In this document: positions 16,261 through 24,293 of the stretch, piece after piece | Layout of the letters: each line of letters starts with the position of its first letter | Numbering within the stretch: the first letter of the stretch is position 1 | Assembly (NCBI GenBank): GCA_024681475.1 | Contig: JAILAT010000015.1 | Span: forward strand, 1-35,531 | Direction of reading: 5' to 3' | Length of the DNA: 35,531 bases | Source of the DNA: Bacteroidales bacterium | Lineage (GTDB): Bacteria > Bacteroidota > Bacteroidia > Bacteroidales > P3 | Made by a program: the position numbers and the translations under genes | Notes under the pieces: generated by a model | Seen by the model: the letters and a program-made list of their open reading frames with translations, nothing else | Databases searched by the model: none | What the model was told of the DNA's origin: nothing

Positions 16261-17175
16261 CTAGCAGGCCAAGGTGGCGCTGTCCTGAGCCACCTTCAGG
16301 GTATAGTGGCCACCGAGAACCACGGCGTGGTTGTCGGTGCCGATGTGTCCTATCGGAGCTCCGAAGGCTACAGGGTAGCCGTATTCCGCCACGGCATCGC
16401 GCACTATCTGTTCGGCGTCGCGGCCAAAGGGAATGGCGTTGTCGTGCATGTCGTTCAATGCGCCGACTATCAGTCCTTTGAGACCGCTGAGTTTGCCGGC
16501 ACGCTTCAGCGCCATCATCATGCGGTCGATGTGATAGAGATACTCGTCGAGGTCTTCGATGAGCAATATTTTCCCGCTGGTGTCGATGTCCGACGGCGAG
16601 GCCAGCAAACTGTATAGTATCGACAGGTTGCCGCCCACCACGGTGCCGTTGGCTTCGCCCGTGCGGTTGGTGGCGGCGGTGCGGTTGTCAAAAGAGTAAG
16701 ATGCTGAACCGTCGAAGAGTAGCTGATGCATCGTGTCGATGGATGCATAGTGTGCGGAGAGTGCGTCGGCAGGTATGTTGAGGGGCATGGTGGCGTGGAG
16801 CGATGCGATGCCGATGCGTGCGGCCAGATGGCTGTGGAGCACCGTCACGTCGCTATAACCCACTATCCATTTGGGGTTGGCAGCGAAACGGCTGAAATCC
16901 AGCGCATCAACGATGCGTACCGTGCCGTAGCCTCCACGGCAGCATACGATGGCGCACACTGCCTCGTTGTCCAGCAACTGCTGCAGCAGGTCGCGGCGAT
17001 GTTCGTCGCTGCCGGCCATCTGGTTGTCGGCGGCAAAAAGTCCTTCGGGTACCAGCACGCGCAGCCCCCAGCTCTCCAGCAGCGCCACGGCGGCTTGCAC
17101 CTCTTCGGGGGCCACCTTGCGTGCCGTGGCGGCAAGGGCCACCAAGTCGCCTTTTTTCAGTAATGGAGGTCTCAT
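16261..17175 (-). CDS. LD-carboxypeptidase (peptidase family S66)
   Basis: The product has 304 residues starting MRPPLLKKGDLVALAATARK. An ATG seven codons upstream (17196) is less likely because family N-termini begin close to the PxxLxxGD motif. The Ser-Glu-His catalytic set of the S66 family is recognisable: S108 in VGYSDVTVLH, E207 in LLIEDLDEYLYHIDRM and H277 in GAPIGHIGTDNHAVVLG. The CCRGGYGTVRIVD block (about 78-90) is also typical. The family cleaves the L,D bond of tetrapeptide stems during murein recycling in the cytoplasm; microcin-C-immunity relatives share the fold. It is monocistronic, divergent from the DRTGG gene. Confidence 0.92.
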   Translation of the reverse strand: MRPPLLKKGDLVALAATARKVAPEEVQAAVALLESWGLRVLVPEGLFAADNQMAGSDEHRRDLLQQLLDNEAVCAIVCCRGGYGTVRIVDALDFSRFAANPKWIVGYSDVTVLHSHLAARIGIASLHATMPLNIPADALSAHYASIDTMHQLLFDGSASYSFDNRTAATNRTGEANGTVVGGNLSILYSLLASPSDIDTSGKILLIEDLDEYLYHIDRMMMALKRAGKLSGLKGLIVGALNDMHDNAIPFGRDAEQIVRDAVAEYGYPVAFGAPIGHIGTDNHAVVLGGHYTLKVAQDSATLAC

Positions 17176-17278
17176 TTTGTTCCTTTTTCCTTTCATAACG
17201 TGGCAAAAGGGGAATTATTGTGTCCTTCCGCAAAACGTTGTCAGCTAGTCTGCTAACGTTCTTCTGTTGTCGTCATTG

Positions 17279-17286
17279 CAAAAATA
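17279..17286 (-). promoter_or_regulatory. -7 promoter box for the LD-carboxypeptidase gene
   Basis: The minus-strand sequence TATTTTTG matches TAnnTTTG and predicts a leader of about 95 bases. It is only about 36 bp from the divergent plus-strand -7 box, so the two promoters share one short regulatory region. Confidence 0.5.
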
Positions 17287-17322
17287 ATTTCCTGCAGGGG
17301 CTGCCGTTTCAAAAAATCTTTG

Positions 17323-17330
17323 TATATTTG
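17323..17330 (+). promoter_or_regulatory. -7 promoter box for the DRTGG / ATPase / sensory hydrogenase operon
   Basis: TATATTTG matches the TAnnTTTG consensus, about 62 bases before the ATG at 17393. A clear -33 TTTG is not seen at the ideal distance, so strength is uncertain. Confidence 0.5.
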
Positions 17331-17392
17331 CACTCTTAAAAAGACTATTGTAATAACAATATTATAAATCCATAAAACACAACGCAAAAAGT

Positions 17393-17734
17393 ATGACAAT
17401 CCGTGAAATTATAACGCTCCTCGATGGCCAGCTGTGCCTCGGCGAGCAACGCCTCGATGAGGAGGTGGAGAAGGCCTTCGCGTCCGATTTGATGAGCGAT
17501 GTGCTTACTTTGCACGAAACGCCGATGCTCATCACTGGCCTCTGCAATGTGCAGACCATTCGTACCTGCGACATGGCTACGCTCGACATCATCGTCGTGG
17601 TGCGCGGCAAGGTGGTGACCGACGACATGATTGAGCTTGCTGAGGAGAACGACATGGTGATTATCAGTACCAAATACTCCATGTTCAAGACTTGTGGACT
17701 GCTGTGGGACGCCGGCCTCAAGCCCATCTTCTAA
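17393..17734 (+). CDS. DRTGG-domain protein
   Basis: The product has 113 residues, with no signal peptide or membrane helix. The sequence (N-terminal MTIREIITLLDGQLCLGE, then LITGLCNVQTIRTCDMATLDIIVVVRGK, then MIELAEENDMVIISTKYSMFKTCGLLWDAGL) matches small stand-alone DRTGG-domain proteins. These are frequently encoded beside [FeFe]-hydrogenase-related genes with an RsbW-like ATPase, as seen here. The biochemical role of the domain is not established; a regulatory or ligand-binding role is usually assumed. It is followed 36 bp later by the ATPase gene. Confidence 0.8.
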   Translation: MTIREIITLLDGQLCLGEQRLDEEVEKAFASDLMSDVLTLHETPMLITGLCNVQTIRTCDMATLDIIVVVRGKVVTDDMIELAEENDMVIISTKYSMFKTCGLLWDAGLKPIF

Positions 17735-17770
17735 CCGTTACCCTTTCATCAACAAGTAAACAATAACATT

Positions 17771-18184
17771 ATGCATCAAGAATATACAATCATCGAGGGC
17801 GACTTCGTCAACGCTGGCAAGGCTTCCAGTTCGGTGAAAAAGACCCTCAAGCAGCTCAACGTCTCGCCGCAGATCATCAAGCGGGTCGTCGTGGCACTCT
17901 ACGAAGCCGAGGTCAACGCCATCGCCCACGCCTACGGCGGCAAGGTGTTGGTGGATATCGACAGCGACAAAATCAATATGGTGGTGGCCGACAAAGGTCC
18001 AGGCATCCCCGACATTGCCTTGGCCATGCAGGAAGGCTATTCCACGGCACGCCCCGAGGTGCGCGACATGGGCTTCGGCGCCGGCATGGGGTTGCCCAAC
18101 ATGCAGAAGAATGTCGACAAGCTCAACGTCACCTCCGAGGTCGGCGTAGGCACCACGGTGGAGATGATGGTCAACTTCGCCTAA
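17771..18184 (+). CDS. RsbW-like ATP-binding regulatory protein (HATPase_c)
   Basis: The product has 137 residues and is a stand-alone GHKL ATPase domain. The N-box EAEVNAIAHAYGG (N49), the G1 box DKGPGIPD (74-81) and the G2 box GFGAGMGLPNM (101-111) are all intact. It lacks a dimerisation/phosphoacceptor histidine domain, so it resembles anti-sigma factor/serine kinases such as RsbW rather than a sensor histidine kinase. No sigma factor or anti-anti-sigma partner is encoded in the window. Its partner is plausibly the neighbouring DRTGG protein or hydrogenase-like sensor; this is inference from conserved neighbourhood. The next gene starts 44 bp downstream. Confidence 0.87.
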   Translation: MHQEYTIIEGDFVNAGKASSSVKKTLKQLNVSPQIIKRVVVALYEAEVNAIAHAYGGKVLVDIDSDKINMVVADKGPGIPDIALAMQEGYSTARPEVRDMGFGAGMGLPNMQKNVDKLNVTSEVGVGTTVEMMVNFA

Positions 18185-18228
18185 CAGCTGCCCCTCACTT
18201 TTTGTATCAACAATAATATCAAAGAGAA

Positions 18229-19593
18229 ATGTTTGTTCACGCACTCGAAATAGAAGAATCTTCATGCATAGGTTGCTCGCGCTGCATGAAGATATGCCCC
18301 ACCGAGGCTATACGCATACGCCACGGCGTGGCATCCATTCAGGAACACCGCTGCATTGACTGCGGCAAGTGCCACGAGGCCTGTCCTGTCAATGCCATCT
18401 ATGTCAAGGAAGATGACTTTCACGACATCCACGCCTACCCCCATTCGGTGGCGCTCATCCCTGCCGTTTTCCTGGGCCAGTTCCCCGACGAAATCAGCGT
18501 GACACGCATCTATTCCGCCCTCAAGGACCTCGGCTTCCGCCATGTCTTCGAGGTGGAGACTACCGCCGGCATCTTTGCCGACGCCAAAAACCAATACGCC
18601 CGCGAGCACCCCGACATCCGTCCCCTCATCTCCAGCTTCTGTCCCGCCATTGTGCGCCTCATACAGATACGCTATCCCTCTCTTGTGGAGAATATTATCC
18701 CTGTGAAGACTCCGCTCGACCTCTCGGCCATGTATATCATCGAGGAGATGAAGAACCGTGGCGTGCCACGCGAGGAAATTGGCGTTTTCTATGTCACACC
18801 ATGCGCCGCCAAGATCGCCGCTGTCAAGGCTCCTGTGGGCGAAAAACGTTCCATCATCGACGGCGTCATCAACATGGACTCGCTCTACAACCGTGTCTAC
18901 AAGAAAATCAAGGAACAAGGCAAGAACTACGTGCTGAAACAAGGGCAGACCATCCGTCTCTCCAGCGACGCCATCCTCTCCACCCTCACCAATGGCGAGC
19001 GTCGCCTCTGTCTGGCCAAACGCAGCTATGCCATCGACGGCATCCAGAACGTCATGGATTTCCTCGACAAGCTGGAGAACGACGAGGTGGAAGGTGTGGA
19101 GTTCCTCGAGTTGCGTGCCTGCGACCAGGGCTGCGCCGGTGCCTTGTTGAGCTACGACAACCGTTTCCTCTGTGGCGAGCGCATGTATGGACGTGCCCGC
19201 AAAGCCGCCGAGCGTGAGCGCAATGGCGAGGTGCCGCGCGATCGCGAGGTGGACCGCTACCGCGATTATCTGCTTGACAATGCCTTCGTCGATGCCGTGC
19301 AGCCGCGTTCCATGCTAGTGCTCGACAAAGACCGTACCAAGGCGTTCCAGAAGATGGAGCGTATCAATAAACTCAAGAATTTCCTGCCCCAGATTGACTG
19401 TGGCCTATGTGGCGCGCCGACATGCGAAAGCTTCGCCGGCGATGTGGTCATCAATCGCGTCGGCCTGTCGGGTTGCATCTTCTACCAGCGCTGGCTGGAG
19501 CGCAAGAACGACATCACGCGCCAAGAGTGTCTCGCCGCCATGAATGCCGTGTGGGGCAGCGACCGCATGGGTGTGCCTCCCGACAAGGAGTAA
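18229..19593 (+). CDS. Putative sensory [FeFe]-hydrogenase-like iron-sulfur protein
   Basis: The product has 454 residues. Two [4Fe-4S] ferredoxin motifs at the N-terminus (C13/16/19/23 and C42/45/48/52) are followed by an [FeFe]-hydrogenase H-cluster domain. The four H-cluster cysteines can be aligned: C138 in SSFCPAI, C192 in VTPCAAK, and C298 and C302 in ACDQGC. Residues for catalytic proton transfer are changed: the first Cys of the usual TSCCP is F137, and the L2 glutamate and L3 GGGQP-type tail are absent. The C-terminus has an extra [4Fe-4S] motif (C391, C394, C399, C416; CGLCGAPTCESFAG) like that of corrinoid/CO-dehydrogenase-associated proteins. This fits the non-bifurcating, putatively sensory groups of [FeFe]-hydrogenases. 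No PAS or kinase domain is fused. Confidence 0.87.
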   Translation: MFVHALEIEESSCIGCSRCMKICPTEAIRIRHGVASIQEHRCIDCGKCHEACPVNAIYVKEDDFHDIHAYPHSVALIPAVFLGQFPDEISVTRIYSALKDLGFRHVFEVETTAGIFADAKNQYAREHPDIRPLISSFCPAIVRLIQIRYPSLVENIIPVKTPLDLSAMYIIEEMKNRGVPREEIGVFYVTPCAAKIAAVKAPVGEKRSIIDGVINMDSLYNRVYKKIKEQGKNYVLKQGQTIRLSSDAILSTLTNGERRLCLAKRSYAIDGIQNVMDFLDKLENDEVEGVEFLELRACDQGCAGALLSYDNRFLCGERMYGRARKAAERERNGEVPRDREVDRYRDYLLDNAFVDAVQPRSMLVLDKDRTKAFQKMERINKLKNFLPQIDCGLCGAPTCESFAGDVVINRVGLSGCIFYQRWLERKNDITRQECLAAMNAVWGSDRMGVPPDKE

Positions 19594-19608
19594 TAAGAAT
19601 GTATACTA

Positions 19609-20745
19609 TCAGAGCTTTTTTGCTCCGTCGCCGATGGTGACGGGGATGATTTGGCATTGGCGTCCGAAGCGGTTTTCGTAGGCTTTGGCGGTGTCGGTCA
19701 GAAAGGCCTCTTTTTGGCTGTCGGCCACCAAGATGATGGCACAACCACCGAAGCCGCCACCCATGAGACGTGCGCCGGTCACCAAGTGTTGGTGCGCCTT
19801 GTCGACGAGAAAATCAATTTCTTCGCAGCTCACCTCGTAGTCGTTGCGCAGTCCAAGGTGTGTTCCATACATCTGCTGGCCTACAGTGGTGTAGTCGCCC
19901 TGCTCCAGTGCGTCGCAGACGGCCAGCACACGCTCTTTCTCGCCCAGCACATAGCGTGCACGACGATAGTCTTCGTCGCTCAGCTGGTCACGTACTGCTT
20001 CCAGTTGTTGCCAGCTGCAGTCGCGCAAGGTCTCAACGCCCACCAGCGTTGCCACGTGCTCGCAGCTGTTTCGGCGGTCGTTGTAGGGCGAGCCCACCAA
20101 CTCGTGCTTCACGCAGCTGTTGATGAGCACAAGGCTGTAACCGTTTGGCTTCCATGGGTAATATGCAAACTCTCCGCTGCGGCAGTCCAGCCGCATCAGT
20201 TGTCCGGCGCGGCCGTGCATGGAAGCGAACTGATCCATGATACCGCATTTTACTCCCACATAGTTGTGCTCGGTGGCCTGTCCCACGCGTGCCAGGGTCA
20301 TCTTGTCGATACGGCCATCGGCAAAGAGTGTGTTCAGTGCTGTGGCCACGCAGCTTTCCAGCGCCGCCGACGAGCTCATGCCAGCACCCAGCGGAATGTC
20401 GCCGCCATAGACGATGTCGAAACCCTCCACGGCGACACCTAGTTTCATAATTTCGCGCACCACGCCAAAGAGATAGCGCAGATGCACACTCTCGGGCCCG
20501 CGCTCGTCGTCAATGTTGAAGGTGTCGTCGATGCCGAGGTCGAGGGCGACGGCGTGTACGGTGCGGCTGCCGTTGGGACGCACTGCAGCGGTGATGGACT
20601 GGCTGACGGCACCCGGGAAGACGAAGCCGCCGTTGTAGTCGGTGTGCTCGCCGATAAGGTTGATGCGCCCAGGGGCGTTGAAGAGGGTGGATTCGCCGTC
20701 AAAACGGTCGGCGAAAGCGTTACGGATGAGCTGAAGGTCTATCAT
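19609..20745 (-). CDS. galK: Galactokinase (GalK)
   Basis: The product has 378 residues from ATG 20745 ([11 protein letters not shown]). The longer open frame upstream overlaps galM and is not used. The galactokinase signature GRINLIGEHTDYNGG (about residues 26-40), the GHMP ATP-binding PLGAGMSSSAALE and the C-terminal RLMGGGFGGCAI motif are all present. It phosphorylates alpha-D-galactose to galactose-1-phosphate in the cytoplasm (Leloir pathway). Its ATG overlaps the galM TGA in an ATGA arrangement, so translation is coupled. The gene ends 15 bp from the convergent sensory hydrogenase gene. No galT or galE is visible in the window. Confidence 0.96.
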   Translation of the reverse strand: MIDLQLIRNAFADRFDGESTLFNAPGRINLIGEHTDYNGGFVFPGAVSQSITAAVRPNGSRTVHAVALDLGIDDTFNIDDERGPESVHLRYLFGVVREIMKLGVAVEGFDIVYGGDIPLGAGMSSSAALESCVATALNTLFADGRIDKMTLARVGQATEHNYVGVKCGIMDQFASMHGRAGQLMRLDCRSGEFAYYPWKPNGYSLVLINSCVKHELVGSPYNDRRNSCEHVATLVGVETLRDCSWQQLEAVRDQLSDEDYRRARYVLGEKERVLAVCDALEQGDYTTVGQQMYGTHLGLRNDYEVSCEEIDFLVDKAHQHLVTGARLMGGGFGGCAIILVADSQKEAFLTDTAKAYENRFGRQCQIIPVTIGDGAKKL

Positions 20746-21806
20746 ATGGTGCTGAATTTGAATGTTGTCGTGCTGTTGAATTCTTCGCCTGCATGTAGCA
20801 AACCTGGCGACTCGGGCCAGTGGCGGTTGGGCGAGTCGGGATAATTCTGCGTCTCTAGACACACGGCGCTCTGTCGCGGATAGCTCACGCCCTCCTTGCC
20901 CATCACGCCGTCGAGGAAGTTGCCGGTGTAGAGCTGCAGCCCTGGCTGGGAGGTGTGTAGCTCCATGACGATACCCGAGGCAGGACTCTCCAATCGTGCG
21001 CAGGGACGCGATAGGTCGCCGCGTGTGTTGAGCACATAGTTGTGGTCGTAGCCGTGGCCGATGTGCAGCTGTTCGAAGTCTGCACCAATCTCTTTTCCAA
21101 TGGCTTTTGCGTTTCGGAAATCCATCGGTGTGCCCGTCACCGCAGCATGTTCGGCCAGCGGTATGGCAGTGTTGTCGGTGGGCGTGTAGCGGTCGGCATC
21201 GATGGTCAGCAGGTGGTCGAGGATGAGGCTGCAGCAGCCGTCGTCGGCGGGACTCATCTGCGTGCCGTCGAGGTTGAAATAGCTGTGGTTCGTCACGTTG
21301 AACGGCGTCGTGGCATCGCTTGTGGCATGATAGTCAATGCGCAGCGCGCCGTTGTCCGTCAGCGTGTAGCGCACCGTGAGGGTCACCGTGCCCGGAAATG
21401 CATTGTCGCCGTCTGGACTTATGAGTCTCAATGTCAGACTATTGCTTTGATGCTCCAAGAGGTCGAACACCTGATACTGCCATCCGTTGGGACCGCCGTG
21501 CAGACAGTTGGGGCCGTTATTCACGGGCAGTTGGAACTGTTTGCCGTCCAGCGTGAAGCGTCCTCCGGCGATGCGGTTGGCGTAGCGCCCGATGACTGCC
21601 CCGAAGTCGGAAGCGTGGTTTTCAGGAAGGTAGTCGGCCAGCGTGTGGAAGCCTTGCACCACGTCGCGCAGAGTGCTGTTGCGGTCGGCCACGCGTAGCG
21701 TCACAATGCGGGCGCCGAAGTTGGTGACGACGGCATCCATGCCATTGGCACCTGTCAGTCGGAAGGCCTTGATGGCTTTGCCTTTGTAGTGGAGGTCATT
21801 GTTCAT
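20742..21806 (-). CDS. galM: Aldose 1-epimerase (GalM, mutarotase)
   Basis: The product has 354 residues. Family landmarks are [29 protein letters not shown], the catalytic-site [18 protein letters not shown], the HNYVLN block and [12 protein letters not shown], which includes the catalytic glutamate. It interconverts the alpha and beta anomers of galactose and supplies alpha-galactose to GalK. No signal peptide is seen, so it is cytoplasmic. Its start overlaps the end of the helicase gene by 11 bp and its stop overlaps the galK start, so all three genes are probably translated from one mRNA. Confidence 0.95.
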   Translation of the reverse strand: MNNDLHYKGKAIKAFRLTGANGMDAVVTNFGARIVTLRVADRNSTLRDVVQGFHTLADYLPENHASDFGAVIGRYANRIAGGRFTLDGKQFQLPVNNGPNCLHGGPNGWQYQVFDLLEHQSNSLTLRLISPDGDNAFPGTVTLTVRYTLTDNGALRIDYHATSDATTPFNVTNHSYFNLDGTQMSPADDGCCSLILDHLLTIDADRYTPTDNTAIPLAEHAAVTGTPMDFRNAKAIGKEIGADFEQLHIGHGYDHNYVLNTRGDLSRPCARLESPASGIVMELHTSQPGLQLYTGNFLDGVMGKEGVSYPRQSAVCLETQNYPDSPNRHWPESPGLLHAGEEFNSTTTFKFSTI

Positions 21807-23730
21807 GGGACGTCTGTTTTGTTGTTTCTGTCTCTTCTTCTTTGGGCAGCACCACGAATTGGCCGTGGGTTTGGAAATGCTCGATGAGTTCCTTGTAGAA
21901 CTTGTGGTGCGAGAGGGTCTCGGCGTTGCCTATAACAATCAGCTTCATGCGGGCGCGCGTCATGGCCACATTCATGCGGCGCAGGTCGCTGAGAAATCCG
22001 ATGGCGCCACTGTCGTTGTCGCGCACCATGCTGAGGATGATGACGTCGTGCTCGCGGCCTTGGAAACCGTCGACGCTGCCCACGCTGATTTGTGGCCGCA
22101 GCCGCTTGAAGAAGCGTTGCATCTTCAGCAGCCGTCGTATGAGGCGCACCTGGGCACGGTAGGGCGAGATGATGCCGAAATCGATGCGGTCGCTCAGCAC
22201 ACGGTCGGCGCCTATCATCTCGATATAGTCACGCAGCAGATGCACCGTAAGACGCGCCTCGGCGGTGTTCATCTTGCTCTGTGTGCGACTTTGTCGTTCG
22301 GGAGAGTCTTGCAGCGAGGTGTCGAACCATGTCAGCGGCGTGTCGAGGGGCGATACAAGACGGTCGGCGACCTCGGGGGCAGCCTCCAGCCGTCCATGAT
22401 AGAACCAGCGTGAAGGAAACGCCATGATGTCACGGTGCATACGATACTGGATGTTGAGCATGGTGACGCTCTGGGGATGGTATTGCGCCACGCGCTGCAT
22501 CAGCGTCACCGCCAGCCCGCCACGTGCCGCATCCATGCTGTGGATAGTGGGTGGCAGCTGTTTGTGGTCGCCGCCCAGCACTATGCGGTCGGCATGAAGC
22601 ACGGCGGTCCAGCAGGCAGGTTCGAGCGATTGTGCCGCCTCGTCGATGAAGAGGGTGCCGAAATGGCGTCGTTCCAGCAGGCGGAAACCGGCACCTGTCA
22701 ATGTGCAGCTCACCACACGGGCCTGTTCGAACAGGTCGGCATTGATTTTCACCTCAAGCTCCGTCATGCGTTTGTGTAGTTTGCGCAGTTGTTCGCCGCC
22801 CACGGCGTTGCCTTTCTCGTTGCGGGCGTTGAGGGTTTGGCGTATGCTCCACAGCTCGTGGAAGTCGGGATGCGCAGCGTAGCGGCGTTCGTAGCTGCAT
22901 TCCAGCATCTCGTCGCTCATGCGCAGCGGGTTGCCGATGCGCAGCACGTGCACGCTGCGACGCATCAGTTGTTCGCATATCCAGTCCACCGCCGCGTTGC
23001 TCGGAGCGCAGACCAGCACCTGTGTCTCGCGTTGCAGTGTCTCGATGATTGCCTCCACCAGCGTCGTCGTCTTGCCGGTGCCTGGAGGACCGTGGACGAT
23101 GGCTACGTCCTGCGATTCCACGATGCACTGTATAGCCTTGTTCTGCTGTGCGTTGAGCCATGGGAACGACACGGGCGGCAGCCGCCGGAAACGCGGTTGC
23201 TGCCATCCGGTCAGCGTGTCGCGTAGCCGTACAAAGCGCTCGTCGGTAGAGCGCATGGCGGCGCGCAGCGACTCCTGCATGATGTTGTAGGTGGTGCTCT
23301 CCACGCAGGTGTGGATGCCCAAGAATGTGTGCTTGTTGTGGTCGACGATGAAATTGAGCGCGTTGAGGCCTGGCACGACGATGTGCAGCAGCCCGTCGCC
23401 GATGCGGTCCACCATGCAGGGGTGCTGCAGGTCCACCACCGCCTCGCCATCGGCCGAAAGGTAGAAGAATGCCACTGGCTTGCCGGGCTCGAAGTCGTTC
23501 TCCGTGGCGTCGGGGTCGGTGTCGAAGCTGACGGGCAAGACCAACTGCCCCAATGCGTTGTGCGACGAATGTCCAAGCCGTACCGGATAGTGACAGAAAC
23601 TGTCGCACGAACCGCTGTGCACGCTGTCGGCGGTCAGCGCCTTGCGTTGCGCCTCGGCTTCACATTCCTGCTCCTTCTTCAGCAGCTCCGCCAGACGGCT
23701 CAGGTGGGCTATGGCATTCGTCTTCTCCAT
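21796..23730 (-). CDS. Superfamily 1 helicase, Upf1/IGHMBP2-like
   Basis: The product has 644 residues. Walker [16 protein letters not shown], motif Ic/[17 protein letters not shown], motif [16 protein letters not shown], motif IV-V around [11 protein letters not shown] and [19 protein letters not shown], and motif [21 protein letters not shown] are all intact. This combination (DEAA box, GDHKQLPP, long Q-motif region before Walker A) is characteristic of Upf1-like SF1B helicases, which translocate 5'-3' on RNA or DNA. The N-terminal ~180 residues are a beta-rich accessory domain as in related bacterial proteins. The physiological substrate is unknown. It is the first gene of the galK-galM operon; no clear promoter was recognised upstream. 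Confidence 0.9.
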   Translation of the reverse strand: MEKTNAIAHLSRLAELLKKEQECEAEAQRKALTADSVHSGSCDSFCHYPVRLGHSSHNALGQLVLPVSFDTDPDATENDFEPGKPVAFFYLSADGEAVVDLQHPCMVDRIGDGLLHIVVPGLNALNFIVDHNKHTFLGIHTCVESTTYNIMQESLRAAMRSTDERFVRLRDTLTGWQQPRFRRLPPVSFPWLNAQQNKAIQCIVESQDVAIVHGPPGTGKTTTLVEAIIETLQRETQVLVCAPSNAAVDWICEQLMRRSVHVLRIGNPLRMSDEMLECSYERRYAAHPDFHELWSIRQTLNARNEKGNAVGGEQLRKLHKRMTELEVKINADLFEQARVVSCTLTGAGFRLLERRHFGTLFIDEAAQSLEPACWTAVLHADRIVLGGDHKQLPPTIHSMDAARGGLAVTLMQRVAQYHPQSVTMLNIQYRMHRDIMAFPSRWFYHGRLEAAPEVADRLVSPLDTPLTWFDTSLQDSPERQSRTQSKMNTAEARLTVHLLRDYIEMIGADRVLSDRIDFGIISPYRAQVRLIRRLLKMQRFFKRLRPQISVGSVDGFQGREHDVIILSMVRDNDSGAIGFLSDLRRMNVAMTRARMKLIVIGNAETLSHHKFYKELIEHFQTHGQFVVLPKEEETETTKQTSHEQ

Positions 23731-23866
23731 ACCACCTTTTAACGCAGAAACAGAATCTGTAGTACTTTGGAAGAAAGAAAAAACGGAACACTATTGGCAG
23801 TCAGTCTCTATAGTCTTAAAAGACAGGATGTTAGGGCTTCGCGGCAACATTTATTTTCCGGTGAAC

Positions 23867-23897
23867 TTGTGGGAATGGTGGAATGTTGGTATTTTTG
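23867..23897 (+). promoter_or_regulatory. Promoter for the riboswitch / CoA-transferase transcript
   Basis: TTG at 23867-23869 is followed after 20 bases by TATTTTTG (23890-23897), a good match to the Bacteroidota -33/-7 promoter. Transcription would start about 60 bases before the riboswitch core. Confidence 0.6.
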
Positions 23898-23959
23898 CAT
23901 CGCGTTTGGATATCGGCGCAAGTGCGCAAGAGTCTGGACGATAGTTGTTTGAAACAAAA

Positions 23960-24130
23960 CCGTTGTAGTGGTTCCGCCCTGTAATGGGGTGGACTAAGAG
24001 GGAATCTCGTGCAAATCGAGAGCTGTCGCGCAACTGTGAGTCACGAACAAGCAGCCGGCACGATGCCATTGGGCCCTACAGGACCTGAGAAGGCGTCGGC
24101 TGCCATGGACCAGCCAGGAGACCTGCCACC
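23960..24130 (+). promoter_or_regulatory. Cobalamin (vitamin B12) riboswitch
   Basis: The conserved core can be read directly. GGGAATCTCGTGCAAATCGA (from 23999) is followed by GAGCTGTCGCGCAACTGTGA (from 24019), matching the GGGAA..GGTG.AA.TC...GC.G.CGC.ACTGT core of the family. AGCCAGGAGACCTGCC (about 24112-24127) matches the B12 box. Spacing between the two blocks fits the variable P6-P7 arms. These RNAs bind adenosylcobalamin or related cobalamins and usually repress downstream genes when B12 is abundant. The boundaries are approximate. The next gene starts about 165 bases later, so the switch probably acts on the acyl-CoA hydrolase/transferase gene rather than on a cobalamin synthesis gene. 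Confidence 0.9.
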
Positions 24131-24293
24131 ACAACTTGCTTGGCAATGCTTTCGCGTCCAAAGGCTGTTGTCGACGGTTGCTTTCGGAGAGATACCCCCG
24201 AGAAACCGAAAACTTTTCCTTCATGTGTGTCCACAGTTAGGCAAGGCATTGTCGCCCTGATGATGTTATTGTTTAATAATTGATTGATATACA

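Larger units (their letters stand above)
23731..24293. other. 563-bp divergent intergenic region with promoter and riboswitch
   Basis: No protein-coding gene is supported here. The region holds the 5' side of the minus-strand helicase gene, a plus-strand promoter (23867-23897), a cobalamin riboswitch (about 23960-24130) and about 165 bases of downstream leader. The leader includes a possible stem (CGGTT 24175-24179 with AACCG 24204-24208, and TTTCGG 24182-24187 alternatively with CCGAAA 24206-24211) that may belong to the expression platform. Confidence 0.7.

Noticed and set aside
24009..24260. 83-codon open frame after 24009
   Set aside because: It lies inside the cobalamin riboswitch and leader; the sequence is explained by RNA structure.
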